Assembly (NCBI GenBank): GCA_900754695.1
Contig: CAAEDU010000093.1
Span: 1-5,196 of the forward strand
Direction: 5' to 3'
Source: Clostridia bacterium
Lineage (GTDB): Bacteria > Bacillota > Clostridia > Christensenellales > CAG-917
Length of the DNA stretch: 5,196 nt
Every line of letters starts with the position of its first letter. The first letter of the stretch is position 1. This document shows positions 1-5,144 of the stretch, one piece after another. The position numbers and the translations under genes were made by a program. Below the pieces are notes generated by a model. The model worked only from the letters and a program-made list of their open reading frames with translations. It ran no database searches and was not told the origin of the DNA.

Positions 1-32
1 CCCGCCGCATCCGCGGCGGGTCTTTATGTTTT
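1..32 (+). terminator. Intrinsic terminator of an upstream rightward gene
   Basis: A perfect 8-bp GC stem (1-8 pairs with 13-20) with an ATCC loop is followed by the T-rich tract TCTTTATGTTTT (21-32). This is a rho-independent terminator reading rightward, so a gene left of the window probably ends just outside it, convergent with the peptidase-lipoprotein operon. The T tract is interrupted, and the stem could extend beyond the window edge. Confidence 0.7.
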
Positions 33-82
33 AAGCTGACAACGCGGGATGGCAGGGGAGTGTTTTTCTTCCGCGTGGCGGC

Positions 83-186
83 TGCTTGCATGCGGTTCAG
101 GCGATCTGCCGCGACTGTTGCTTGTATGCGGGTCAACAATTTGGTGCATGTCTGCTTGCGTATGCTTCAAGCAATTTTGTGCCGCG
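83..186. repeat. Three degenerate ~33-nt direct repeats in the convergent intergenic gap
   Basis: Three imperfect copies lie at 83-113, 119-150 and 153-186, with start-to-start spacing of 36 and 34 nt. All begin TGCTTG, followed by ATGC and TTCA/GTCA. Copies 2 and 3 share CAATTTGGTGC/CAATTTTGTGC, and copies 1 and 3 both end CCGCG. A further TGCTTC at 193 may be the start of a decayed fourth copy. The repeats lie between two terminators in otherwise gene-free sequence (33-225). No ORF here looks real. Function is unknown; decayed tandem duplication is the simplest explanation. Confidence 0.45.
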
Positions 187-225
187 TCTCCTTGCTTCTC
201 CGTCGTCTGATTTTGCCGCACGCAT

Positions 226-250
226 AAAAAAACCGCGCCCGAAGGCGCGG
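226..250 (-). terminator. Intrinsic terminator of the peptidase-lipoprotein operon
   Basis: On the minus strand, a 7-bp GC stem (250-244 with 239-233) closed by a TTCG tetraloop is followed by seven Ts (232-226). This is a textbook rho-independent terminator. It lies 23 bp past the lipoprotein stop codon and marks the end of the leftward operon. Confidence 0.93.
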
Positions 251-273
251 CCGTTGTTACCGTGCAAGATCGC

Positions 274-978
274 TCATGCGATCGGGTGCAGCTCTTCTTT
301 CCATTGTGCCTGTGTCGGGACTTGCATCGAGCCTATCTCGTACTCATAGGTGGTTGTATAGGAGACGCCGTCCTTCGTCACCGTGACAGAGGCGAGCATG
401 CCGTTCTCGACATGAGCGACGATGTTGGCGTTTGCTTTCCCGGAGTCGTCGGTGCAGTAGGAGATCTCATAATCGAGCTTGCTGTCGCTGTGTTTAGTAA
501 CGGTCCCGGAGATGTAGCCCAAGAGACTGCCGATGGTATCGGTAGCGTTTGAGATGCCGCTGTTTGCGGTCACATCGCTTTTCTTGGCATCGGAGTTCCT
601 CTTATAGTCGTTGGACGTTGCGAGTGTGGCATCGCCTTCATACACGGCTTGCGCTTCGATCGTCCTGTCGCTTCCGTCCACGCCCCAAAGGTAATAGGTC
701 CGGGTGACTTTTCCGTCGGCGTCGGTGTGCGTGGTGTCGATGGTCACGCTGTTGCTGTAGATGCTGACGACCTTTGTCTCGTTTTCTGTGGTGATCGTGC
801 CGCGGAAGGAGGAGGAAGCTTCTCCGCCTACGGCAGCGGCATAGGCTTTCAACGCGGCAAAGTCGGCGTCGGTCATCGTCTCGGGCTTGGCGTTGTTGCA
901 CGCGACGAGCGCGAATGCGAAGCACACGACCAATGCCGCGGCGATGAGGATGCAAACTGCTTTTTTCAAATGTCTCAT
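274..978 (-). CDS. Small secreted lipoprotein of unknown function
   Basis: The product is 234 residues. It begins with a lipoprotein signal peptide: basic MRHLKK, a hydrophobic core at about 7-26, and lipobox L24-V25-A26-C27, predicting lipid attachment at C27 and anchoring outside the cytoplasmic membrane. The mature part (~208 residues) is rich in Thr, Ser, Asp and Tyr. It has alternating strand-like stretches (for example 68-82, 92-99 and 197-214) and only one other Cys (C175), suggesting a soluble beta-rich domain. I recognise no family. The frame stays open upstream to 1182, but the start at 978 is chosen because AAGGAG lies 7 nt upstream and the signal peptide begins there. The gene follows the M28 peptidase gene after 16 bp and is the last gene before a terminator, so the two are probably co-transcribed. 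It might be a binding or folding accessory, but that is a guess. Confidence 0.87.
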   Translation of the reverse strand: MRHLKKAVCILIAAALVVCFAFALVACNNAKPETMTDADFAALKAYAAAVGGEASSSFRGTITTENETKVVSIYSNSVTIDTTHTDADGKVTRTYYLWGVDGSDRTIEAQAVYEGDATLATSNDYKRNSDAKKSDVTANSGISNATDTIGSLLGYISGTVTKHSDSKLDYEISYCTDDSGKANANIVAHVENGMLASVTVTKDGVSYTTTYEYEIGSMQVPTQAQWKEELHPIA

Positions 979-985
979 ATCATTT

Positions 986-991
986 CTCCTT
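986..991 (-). promoter_or_regulatory. Ribosome binding site fixing the lipoprotein start
   Basis: On the minus strand this reads AAGGAG, 7 nt before the ATG at 978, inside the 16-bp gap after the peptidase stop (TGA, 997-995). It supports the start at 978 over the longer frame that overlaps the peptidase gene. The tight spacing suggests translational coupling. Confidence 0.85.
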
Positions 992-994
992 TGC

Positions 995-2233
995 TCACTC
1001 GGGGGCGCCGTCTCTGTCGAAGATCTCGGCAGCTTCGATGGCGATGTCCAGCCCGAGAGCAAATGTTTTTCTGTCCATGTTGTCCGCGGTGTCCTTGACG
1101 TTGTGATAGTAGTCCGCGGGGGTGGGATCCATACCTGCGAGGCAGGTCGCGCGCAGACCTTCCTTGGTGACGGCGGCGGCATCGGACGCGCCGAAGAACA
1201 CCGAGAAGTGTTTCAAAGGTCTGCCGCAGGCGGCGGAGGCTTTGTCGAGGAGCTTGACTGCGCCCGCATCGTGAGCCACGGTGCCGGTGAGGTCGCGGTT
1301 GTAGATGTTGAGGTGATCCCAGTCTCTCAGGGTCTCCAAGCCGACGAAGACCGTCTCGGTGCCGTCGGACATGATCTCCTGCTTGTGTTTTCTTGCCCAT
1401 GCGAACGCGCCTCTGAGCCCCGCCTCTTCCGAGCCCGTGAGCAGGACGGCGACTTCGGTGTGTTCAAAGCGGATGCCGCTCTCTTTCAGGCATTTGAGGA
1501 CGGCGACGGAGGCGAGCACGCCCGTGAGGTTGTCGTTGGCTCCGGGCACTACCACTTTGAAGGTGCAGAAGAACCACAGCATGATGTAGAAGGGGATGAA
1601 CGCCGACGTCACCACGAGGCTCCAGACGGCGGTGTCGCCGCGCACGAGGTTGGTGATGCAGAGCGCGAATGTCGCAAGAACGCCCACGACGCACATCACT
1701 ATGACCGTGATCATGAAAGCGGGCTTGATCTTCATCAGCGTCCACTCATAGGCGGAATCGCAATGTCCCGAGAAGACGATGCGCCGCTTGGTCTCGCCGC
1801 TCGAATGATATTTGGCGTAGACGTTGCCGGACTCGGTCTTGGGGAGGAGGGGATCGATGAAAGGCTTGTACATCAGAAACTCCGCGACAGTGATGGTGAG
1901 CGCGACGACGCCGAGCACGATGGTCACGATGTTGGCGGCAAGATCCGCAGCAGCGCCCGCAAAGTACGCCGCAAACTGCACGGCGGCGGCGATGGCGAGC
2001 ATGACGGACACGATCTTGGTGAAGCCGACCAGCCCGTGACGGGAGACGGTGAAGGGCTCTATCGCCGCTTCGTCCGCCCATCCGTTCCGAAGGAGCTGAT
2101 CCTTCAGCCATTCCTGCGCCTTGCGCTCGTTGGGCATACCCGATTCGCGCGGACCTATCTCCTCGCAGATGTACTTGATGGAGTCAAAGCTGTAATCCAC
2201 CGCTTTGTCGCGAATGTCTTTTGAAACTCTCAT
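995..2233 (-). CDS. Membrane-embedded M28-family zinc metallopeptidase
   Basis: The product is 412 residues, an M28 (aminopeptidase Y/S-like) co-catalytic metallopeptidase predicted to cleave peptides. Motifs appear in family order: GHCDS with H157 and D159; GANDN with bridging D234; TGSEE with E269 (likely general base) and E270 (metal ligand); GLE with E300 as probable fourth ligand; and YYHN with H377. The core therefore looks intact. There is no signal peptide. Two hydrophobic helix pairs interrupt the protein: about 70-92 and 98-120 before the HxD motif, and about 171-195 and 203-228 between HxD and D234. Lys/Arg residues flanking the helices (R65, K73, K123, K168, K170, K226) lie on the catalytic side, suggesting that the active site faces the cytoplasm. 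The ATG at 2233 has GGAG only 3 nt upstream, a short spacing. It is first gene of an operon with the lipoprotein. The exact substrate is unknown. Confidence 0.93.
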   Translation of the reverse strand: MRVSKDIRDKAVDYSFDSIKYICEEIGPRESGMPNERKAQEWLKDQLLRNGWADEAAIEPFTVSRHGLVGFTKIVSVMLAIAAAVQFAAYFAGAAADLAANIVTIVLGVVALTITVAEFLMYKPFIDPLLPKTESGNVYAKYHSSGETKRRIVFSGHCDSAYEWTLMKIKPAFMITVIVMCVVGVLATFALCITNLVRGDTAVWSLVVTSAFIPFYIMLWFFCTFKVVVPGANDNLTGVLASVAVLKCLKESGIRFEHTEVAVLLTGSEEAGLRGAFAWARKHKQEIMSDGTETVFVGLETLRDWDHLNIYNRDLTGTVAHDAGAVKLLDKASAACGRPLKHFSVFFGASDAAAVTKEGLRATCLAGMDPTPADYYHNVKDTADNMDRKTFALGLDIAIEAAEIFDRDGAPE

Positions 2234-2287
2234 ATTCTCCGTCCGTTATATGCGCGCGGCGGAGGAAGTGTTCCGCACCTGCGCATT

Positions 2288-2312
2288 TGGTATCGTATCA
2301 TCAATTATACCA
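2288..2312. promoter_or_regulatory. Possible operator over the -10 and start site of the peptidase operon
   Basis: The inverted repeat TGGTAT-N13-ATACCA has arms at 2288-2293 and 2307-2312. It straddles the -10 box (2304-2309) and the predicted transcription start of the leftward operon, which is where a repressor would block transcription. The divergent TetR-family protein is an obvious candidate ligand, but no matching copy was seen at the tetR or ade promoters. Arms of 6 bp can occur by chance. Confidence 0.35.
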
Positions 2313-2331
2313 TGAATTTACAAATTATCAA
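2304..2331 (-). promoter_or_regulatory. Sigma-A-type promoter of the peptidase-lipoprotein operon
   Basis: On the minus strand, TTGATA (2331-2326) and a perfect TATAAT (2309-2304) are separated by 16 bp. The predicted start is near 2297, giving a leader of about 65 nt before the peptidase ATG. The surrounding DNA is locally AT-rich, in contrast to the GC-rich genes. Confidence 0.85.
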
Positions 2332-2338
2332 GGATAAT
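2324..2338. promoter_or_regulatory. Inverted repeat overlapping the -35 box of the peptidase promoter
   Basis: The palindrome ATTATC-AAG-GATAAT (6-bp arms, 3-bp spacer) covers the -35 element at 2326-2331. Placement suits a regulator site, but it is short and AT-rich, so it is only a candidate. Confidence 0.3.
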
Positions 2339-2365
2339 CCCGCATTTGCCGCCCGTTAACCCTCT

Positions 2366-2569
2366 CGTGCGGTTTTCAGGACATTTCCTTGCGGACACGA
2401 TCGCGCATCCGGAATGGTGTCCGCAGCTTCCTATTCCGGTCCGGCATGCGTCGCACGGAATGGATGTAAAACCGCGCGCCAGCCGCATTTTCCCGCGTAC
2501 GGAGTTTAAAAACGGAGGGAGAGGGGGCGGAGACGGCGGGAGGCCGGAGGCGCCTTTCCCGGTCTTTTT
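2366..2569 (+). ncRNA. Candidate structured non-coding RNA with pseudoknot potential
   Basis: An 11-bp closing stem (2366-2376 with 2468-2478, one G-U pair) encloses a 9-bp hairpin (2390-2398 with 2417-2425, 18-nt loop). Loop bases CCGGAAT (2409-2415) are complementary to ATTCCGG (2433-2439), giving H-type pseudoknot geometry. The octamer CGGAATGG at 2410 recurs at 2456, offering ATTCCG a second partner. A rightward terminator follows at 2532-2569, before the separate tetR promoter, so something rightward seems to be transcribed here. I found no convincing promoter for it and recognise no known RNA family. Chance inverted repeats in GC-rich DNA remain possible. Ends are approximate. Confidence 0.3.
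2532..2569 (+). terminator. Rightward intrinsic terminator upstream of the tetR promoter
   Basis: The stem CGGGA-GGC (2537-2544) pairs with GCC (2552-2554) and TCCCG (2557-2561), with a TT bulge and a 7-nt loop. GAC (2532-2534) can also pair with GTC (2562-2564). TTTTT (2565-2569) follows. It sits ahead of the tetR promoter and behind a divergent gene, so no annotated gene needs it. That is the main reason to suspect an intergenic transcript. Confidence 0.6.
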
Positions 2570-2623
2570 GTCCGTCATGGCGGGAGAGCGGATTGTATCT
2601 TAACGGGGCGCGTGTATTTTATA

Positions 2624-2652
2624 TTGACATTAGAGCGCGAGTGTGGGATAAT
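2624..2652 (+). promoter_or_regulatory. Strong sigma-A-type promoter of tetR
   Basis: A consensus -35 TTGACA (2624-2629) and -10 GATAAT (2647-2652) are separated by the ideal 17 bp. The predicted start near 2659 leaves a leader of about 20 nt, with the purine-rich site GGGAAGGA just before the ATG at 2679. Confidence 0.88.
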
Positions 2653-2678
2653 AGTACAAACGAAAAGGGAAGGAAACT

Positions 2679-3248
2679 ATGGAGTACAAAGAAGATCTTC
2701 GCATCATCCGCACCCGCAAACTGCTCAGCGCGACTCTCCTCGACATGATGGAGGAGTGTTCCATCGAGAAGATCAGCGTCATCGACCTGTGCAAAAGGGC
2801 GATGGTGAACCGCGCCACTTTCTATGCGCACTTCGAGGACAAATATCATCTGCTCTCATTTGCGCTCGAGGAGTTGAAGGACTCCGTCTATGAGAGTTTC
2901 ACCCGCGAAGTGCCCGCGGCGTCTCCCAAGGAGCTCTTCCGCAAGCTGGTCATGATGGCGGTGGAATACCTTTCGGACAAGCACAACCATGTGGCGCGCA
3001 TCGTGGAACACAACCGCAACGAGAAGGTGGTGCACACTCTGACGGATTCGCTGGCGCAGTCCATCCGCTATCAGCTCGGCAAATTCAAGACGACGCACCC
3101 GTCCGCAGTGCCGCCGCAGATGACGGCGGTGTGCTATGCGGGAGCGCTCGTGAGTCTTCTCATGTGGCTGCTCGACAACCCCGCGGTGCTTGAAGACAAG
3201 GACATCGACAAATATCTCGAAGCCCTCATCGAAGAGAATCTGAAATAA
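2679..3248 (+). CDS. TetR/AcrR-family transcriptional regulator
   Basis: The product is 189 residues, the usual size for TetR regulators, which bind DNA as dimers and release it on binding a small ligand. Residues 9-58 form the N-terminal three-helix DNA-binding domain. The helix-turn-helix spans about 32-54 (ISVIDLCKRA then MVNRATFYAHFEDKYHLL), with the near-invariant TFYxHFxDK signature. The alpha-helical C-terminal half (about 80-189) is the ligand and dimer domain. Its LLMWLLDN segment (160-167) recalls the TetR_C_7-type domain of Firmicutes regulators, a tentative assignment. The ATG at 2679 follows AGGAAACT and its own strong promoter. It is divergent from the peptidase operon and 95 bp upstream of ade on the same strand, so either could be its target. 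Autoregulation is also plausible. The ligand is unknown. Confidence 0.95.
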   Translation: MEYKEDLRIIRTRKLLSATLLDMMEECSIEKISVIDLCKRAMVNRATFYAHFEDKYHLLSFALEELKDSVYESFTREVPAASPKELFRKLVMMAVEYLSDKHNHVARIVEHNRNEKVVHTLTDSLAQSIRYQLGKFKTTHPSAVPPQMTAVCYAGALVSLLMWLLDNPAVLEDKDIDKYLEALIEENLK

Positions 3249-3255
3249 CGCAAAA

Positions 3256-3271
3256 CGGTGTTTATGCACCG
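3256..3271 (+). other. Small hairpin after tetR
   Basis: CGGTG (3256-3260) pairs with CACCG (3267-3271) across a 6-nt loop, 8 bp after the tetR stop. AAA before and TTT after can extend it only with a 2-nt bulge. It may weakly terminate or stabilise the tetR message. There is no proper T tract, so I do not call it a terminator. Confidence 0.3.
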
Positions 3272-3301
3272 CATTTGTCATATTAAAATGCGATCATGCT
3301 G

Positions 3302-3331
3302 AAACGGGTTCGGCGCGAGCCGGGCCCGTTT
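3302..3331 (+). promoter_or_regulatory. ade: Leader hairpin abutting the ade ribosome binding site
   Basis: As RNA, 3302-3314 pairs continuously with 3319-3331: 13 bp including two U-G wobbles, capped by GCGA, a GNRA-type tetraloop. The 3' arm ends in UUU, running into one more U (3332). The SD core AGGAG (3334-3338) follows two bases after the stem, and the ade ATG is at 3344. The hairpin could be a leaky terminator of tetR, an attenuator, or a structure tuning ribosome access. It does not resemble a purine riboswitch. A weak upstream -10 (TAAAAT, 3284-3289) has only a poor -35 (TTTATG, 3261-3266), so ade may depend on read-through from tetR. Confidence 0.55.
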
Positions 3332-3343
3332 TGAGGAGAAGAT

Positions 3344-4984
3344 ATGAAGATATTGCTCCAAGGAGGTTCCGTCGCCGACGGAGAAAACATGACCGTGCGG
3401 CGGGCGGACGTGCTCGCCAAGGACGGGAAGATCGCGGCTGTCGGAGAGGGGCTTTCGTCAGACGGCGCGGAGGTGCTGGACTGCACGGGGCTCATCGTCA
3501 CGGCGGGATATACCGACGCGCACGTGCACGTCGAGTCCGGCATGGTGCTCCCCGAGGCGTTCGGAGACGCAGTCCTGCCCTTCGGCACAACGGCGATCAT
3601 AGCCGACCCTCACGAGGTGGTCAACGTCGCGGGCGGGGAGGGGCTCAAAGTCTTTTTGAAGGAGTGCGACCGCGCCCGCATAGACATTTTCGTCTGTCTG
3701 CCATCCGGGGTGCCGGCAACTCCTTTGGACACCAACGGCGCCGGGAAGTTCACCGCGGCAGACATGACGCCCTTCCTTTCTCATCCCCGCGTGGTGGGAC
3801 TGGGGGAGGTGATGTGTTTCCGCGACGCGGCGGAGGGCGAGCCCGAGATGACGGCGAAGATCGCGCTCTTCAAGGGAAAGACGGTGGACGGACACACCTC
3901 GGGCATGCCCGAGGGCATGCTGGACGCCTATGTCGCGGCAGGCGTGTGCAACGACCACGAGTGCGCGTCCAAAGAGAGCATGTTCGCCCGCTACGACAGG
4001 GGGATGAACATCTACATCCGCGAGGGCAGCGCGGCGCGCAACGCCTCCGACCTTCTGGACGGAGTGAAGGAGAGAGGGCTCGACATCGGGCGCTTCGCAT
4101 TCTGCACGGATGACAAACATCTCGCCACCATAGCGCGGGAGGGACACATCTCCTACATCGCGGCATTGGCGAGGGAAAAGGGCTTCGGCTGGGGGGAGAT
4201 CGCGAGGATGGCGTCCTACGATCCTGCCCTCTATTACGGGCTGTCCGACCGCGGGAATATCCGCGAGGGCATGAGGGCGGACATCGTGGCGACGAGCGAT
4301 GACGCGAGGCATGTCCGTTACGTCCTGAAAGACGGCGAGCTCGTCGCAAAAGATCACAAACTCATCTTAAAGCATACAAAAAGCGAAGATAAACCCGCCG
4401 TTTTTGAAAATACGGTGCATTTGAGAAACTTCTCGGCGGAGGACTTTTCCGTCCCCGAAAGACTGAAAAACGTCGCCATCGGCTTGGTGGGCGGACAGCT
4501 CCTCACCGAACTTGTTCGCGTGGACGAGGGAGAGGATGGGCTCGACATCCTCGCCACAGCGGAGCGCCATGGCAGGAACGGGAACCTGTCCGTCTGCCGT
4601 CTTAAAGGGTACGGCGTCAAAGGGGGCGCGGTGGCAACATCCATCTCGCACGATTCCCACAACGCCGTGTGCGCGGGAGACAACGGGGCGGATATGGCGC
4701 TCGCCTTTCGCAGACTCAAAGAGATAGGCGGTGGATATGTCATCGCGGCGGGCGGAAAGATCGCCGCGGAGCTCCCCATGCCCGCGTTCGGGCTCATGGC
4801 GACGGGCGGGGCGGAAGAGGTGTCCCGCCGCATAGAGGAGATGGAGCGCGTCGCGCACGCGATGGGCGTCAATCCCGGTGTGGACGCCTTCACCACGCTC
4901 TCATTCGTCGCGCTGCCCGTCATCCCGCGCATGAGACTGCTGGACACCGGGCTCTACGACACCGAGGCAGGCGCCTTCCTGTGA
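3344..4984 (+). CDS. ade: Adenine deaminase
   Basis: The product is 546 residues, an adenine deaminase of the amidohydrolase superfamily. It hydrolyses adenine to hypoxanthine and ammonia in the cytoplasm, for purine salvage. After a short beta domain (1-55), the metal-dependent barrel shows its ligands in family order: HVHVE (H60, H62), DPHE (88-91), GLGEVM (E155), DGH (H184), NDHE (H205) and CTDD (D256), fitting a binuclear metal centre. REGSAARN (226-233) and the ADIV segment (312-315) are also typical. The C-terminal adenine deaminase domain contains ERHGRNGN (407-414) and HDSHN (436-440). It is somewhat shorter than the 588-residue E. coli enzyme. Two motif positions differ from E. coli: HVESG rather than HIESS, and DGHTSG rather than DGHCPG. 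The start is fixed by AGGAG 5 nt upstream. It lies 95 bp after tetR and may share its transcript. Confidence 0.97.
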   Translation: MKILLQGGSVADGENMTVRRADVLAKDGKIAAVGEGLSSDGAEVLDCTGLIVTAGYTDAHVHVESGMVLPEAFGDAVLPFGTTAIIADPHEVVNVAGGEGLKVFLKECDRARIDIFVCLPSGVPATPLDTNGAGKFTAADMTPFLSHPRVVGLGEVMCFRDAAEGEPEMTAKIALFKGKTVDGHTSGMPEGMLDAYVAAGVCNDHECASKESMFARYDRGMNIYIREGSAARNASDLLDGVKERGLDIGRFAFCTDDKHLATIAREGHISYIAALAREKGFGWGEIARMASYDPALYYGLSDRGNIREGMRADIVATSDDARHVRYVLKDGELVAKDHKLILKHTKSEDKPAVFENTVHLRNFSAEDFSVPERLKNVAIGLVGGQLLTELVRVDEGEDGLDILATAERHGRNGNLSVCRLKGYGVKGGAVATSISHDSHNAVCAGDNGADMALAFRRLKEIGGGYVIAAGGKIAAELPMPAFGLMATGGAEEVSRRIEEMERVAHAMGVNPGVDAFTTLSFVALPVIPRMRLLDTGLYDTEAGAFL

Positions 4985-5032
4985 CGCCGCGGCGGTAAGC
5001 GGCGGAGCGCGCGGAGAGTTTGCCGCTTTTCT
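4985..5032 (+). terminator. Possible weak terminator of ade
   Basis: Just after the ade stop is a 10-bp perfect palindrome CGCCGCGGCG (4985-4994). Then AAGCGGC (4997-5003) pairs with GCCGCTT (5022-5028) around an 18-nt loop, ending in TTTTCT (5027-5032). The long loop and short T run make it a poor terminator, but it is the best rightward candidate after ade. Confidence 0.35.
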
Positions 5033-5064
5033 GCAAGCGATGTTGAGAAGGGGAACATATCCCG

Positions 5065-5097
5065 AAATAAAAACGCCGCACCCGATGGTGCGGCGTT
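5065..5097 (-). terminator. Strong leftward-facing terminator
   Basis: A perfect 11-bp stem (5072-5082 with 5087-5097, 4-nt loop) is followed on the minus strand by TTTTTATTT (5073-5065). It therefore terminates leftward transcription entering from the right of the window. One minus-strand frame has a TAG at 5188-5186 that could end such a gene. On the plus strand the stem lacks a T tract but may still help stop or protect the ade transcript. Confidence 0.7.
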
Positions 5098-5144
5098 GCC
5101 GTATGCCGGACAGGAATAATACGAACCGGTCTCAGAGCAATTCT

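Noticed and set aside
979..1182. Upstream extension of the lipoprotein frame to 1182
   Set aside because: The extra 68 residues overlap the peptidase 3' end out of frame. The RBS and signal peptide place the start at 978.
887..2224. 445-residue plus-strand reading frame antisense to the peptidase gene
   Set aside because: Its translation is a biased mix of D, G, H, E and V with no domain or RBS. It mirrors a peptidase with intact motifs, and long antisense frames are expected in GC-rich genes.
2514..2550. Possible G-quadruplex in a purine-rich tract
   Set aside because: Only three runs of three or more Gs are present (2517, 2523, 2538), short of the usual four. The last is also part of the terminator stem.
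2318..2578. 86-residue minus-strand frame in the divergent gap
   Set aside because: Its composition is unlike the neighbouring proteins, it has no RBS or promoter, and it overlaps the peptidase promoter and inverted repeats.
2346..2603. 85-residue plus-strand frame in the divergent gap
   Set aside because: No RBS or domain is visible, and it runs through the terminator at 2532-2569. The RNA-structure reading explains the region better.
3249..3343. Purine riboswitch upstream of ade
   Set aside because: The gap holds two simple hairpins and no three-way junction or conserved aptamer sequence.
3331..4113. 260-residue frame overlapping ade
   Set aside because: It is extremely Arg/Gly-rich, shares the ade DNA in another frame, and starts inside the leader hairpin. 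It is a shadow of ade.
3458..4357. 299-residue minus-strand frame within ade
   Set aside because: It is antisense to conserved ade motifs, with no RBS or recognisable protein features.
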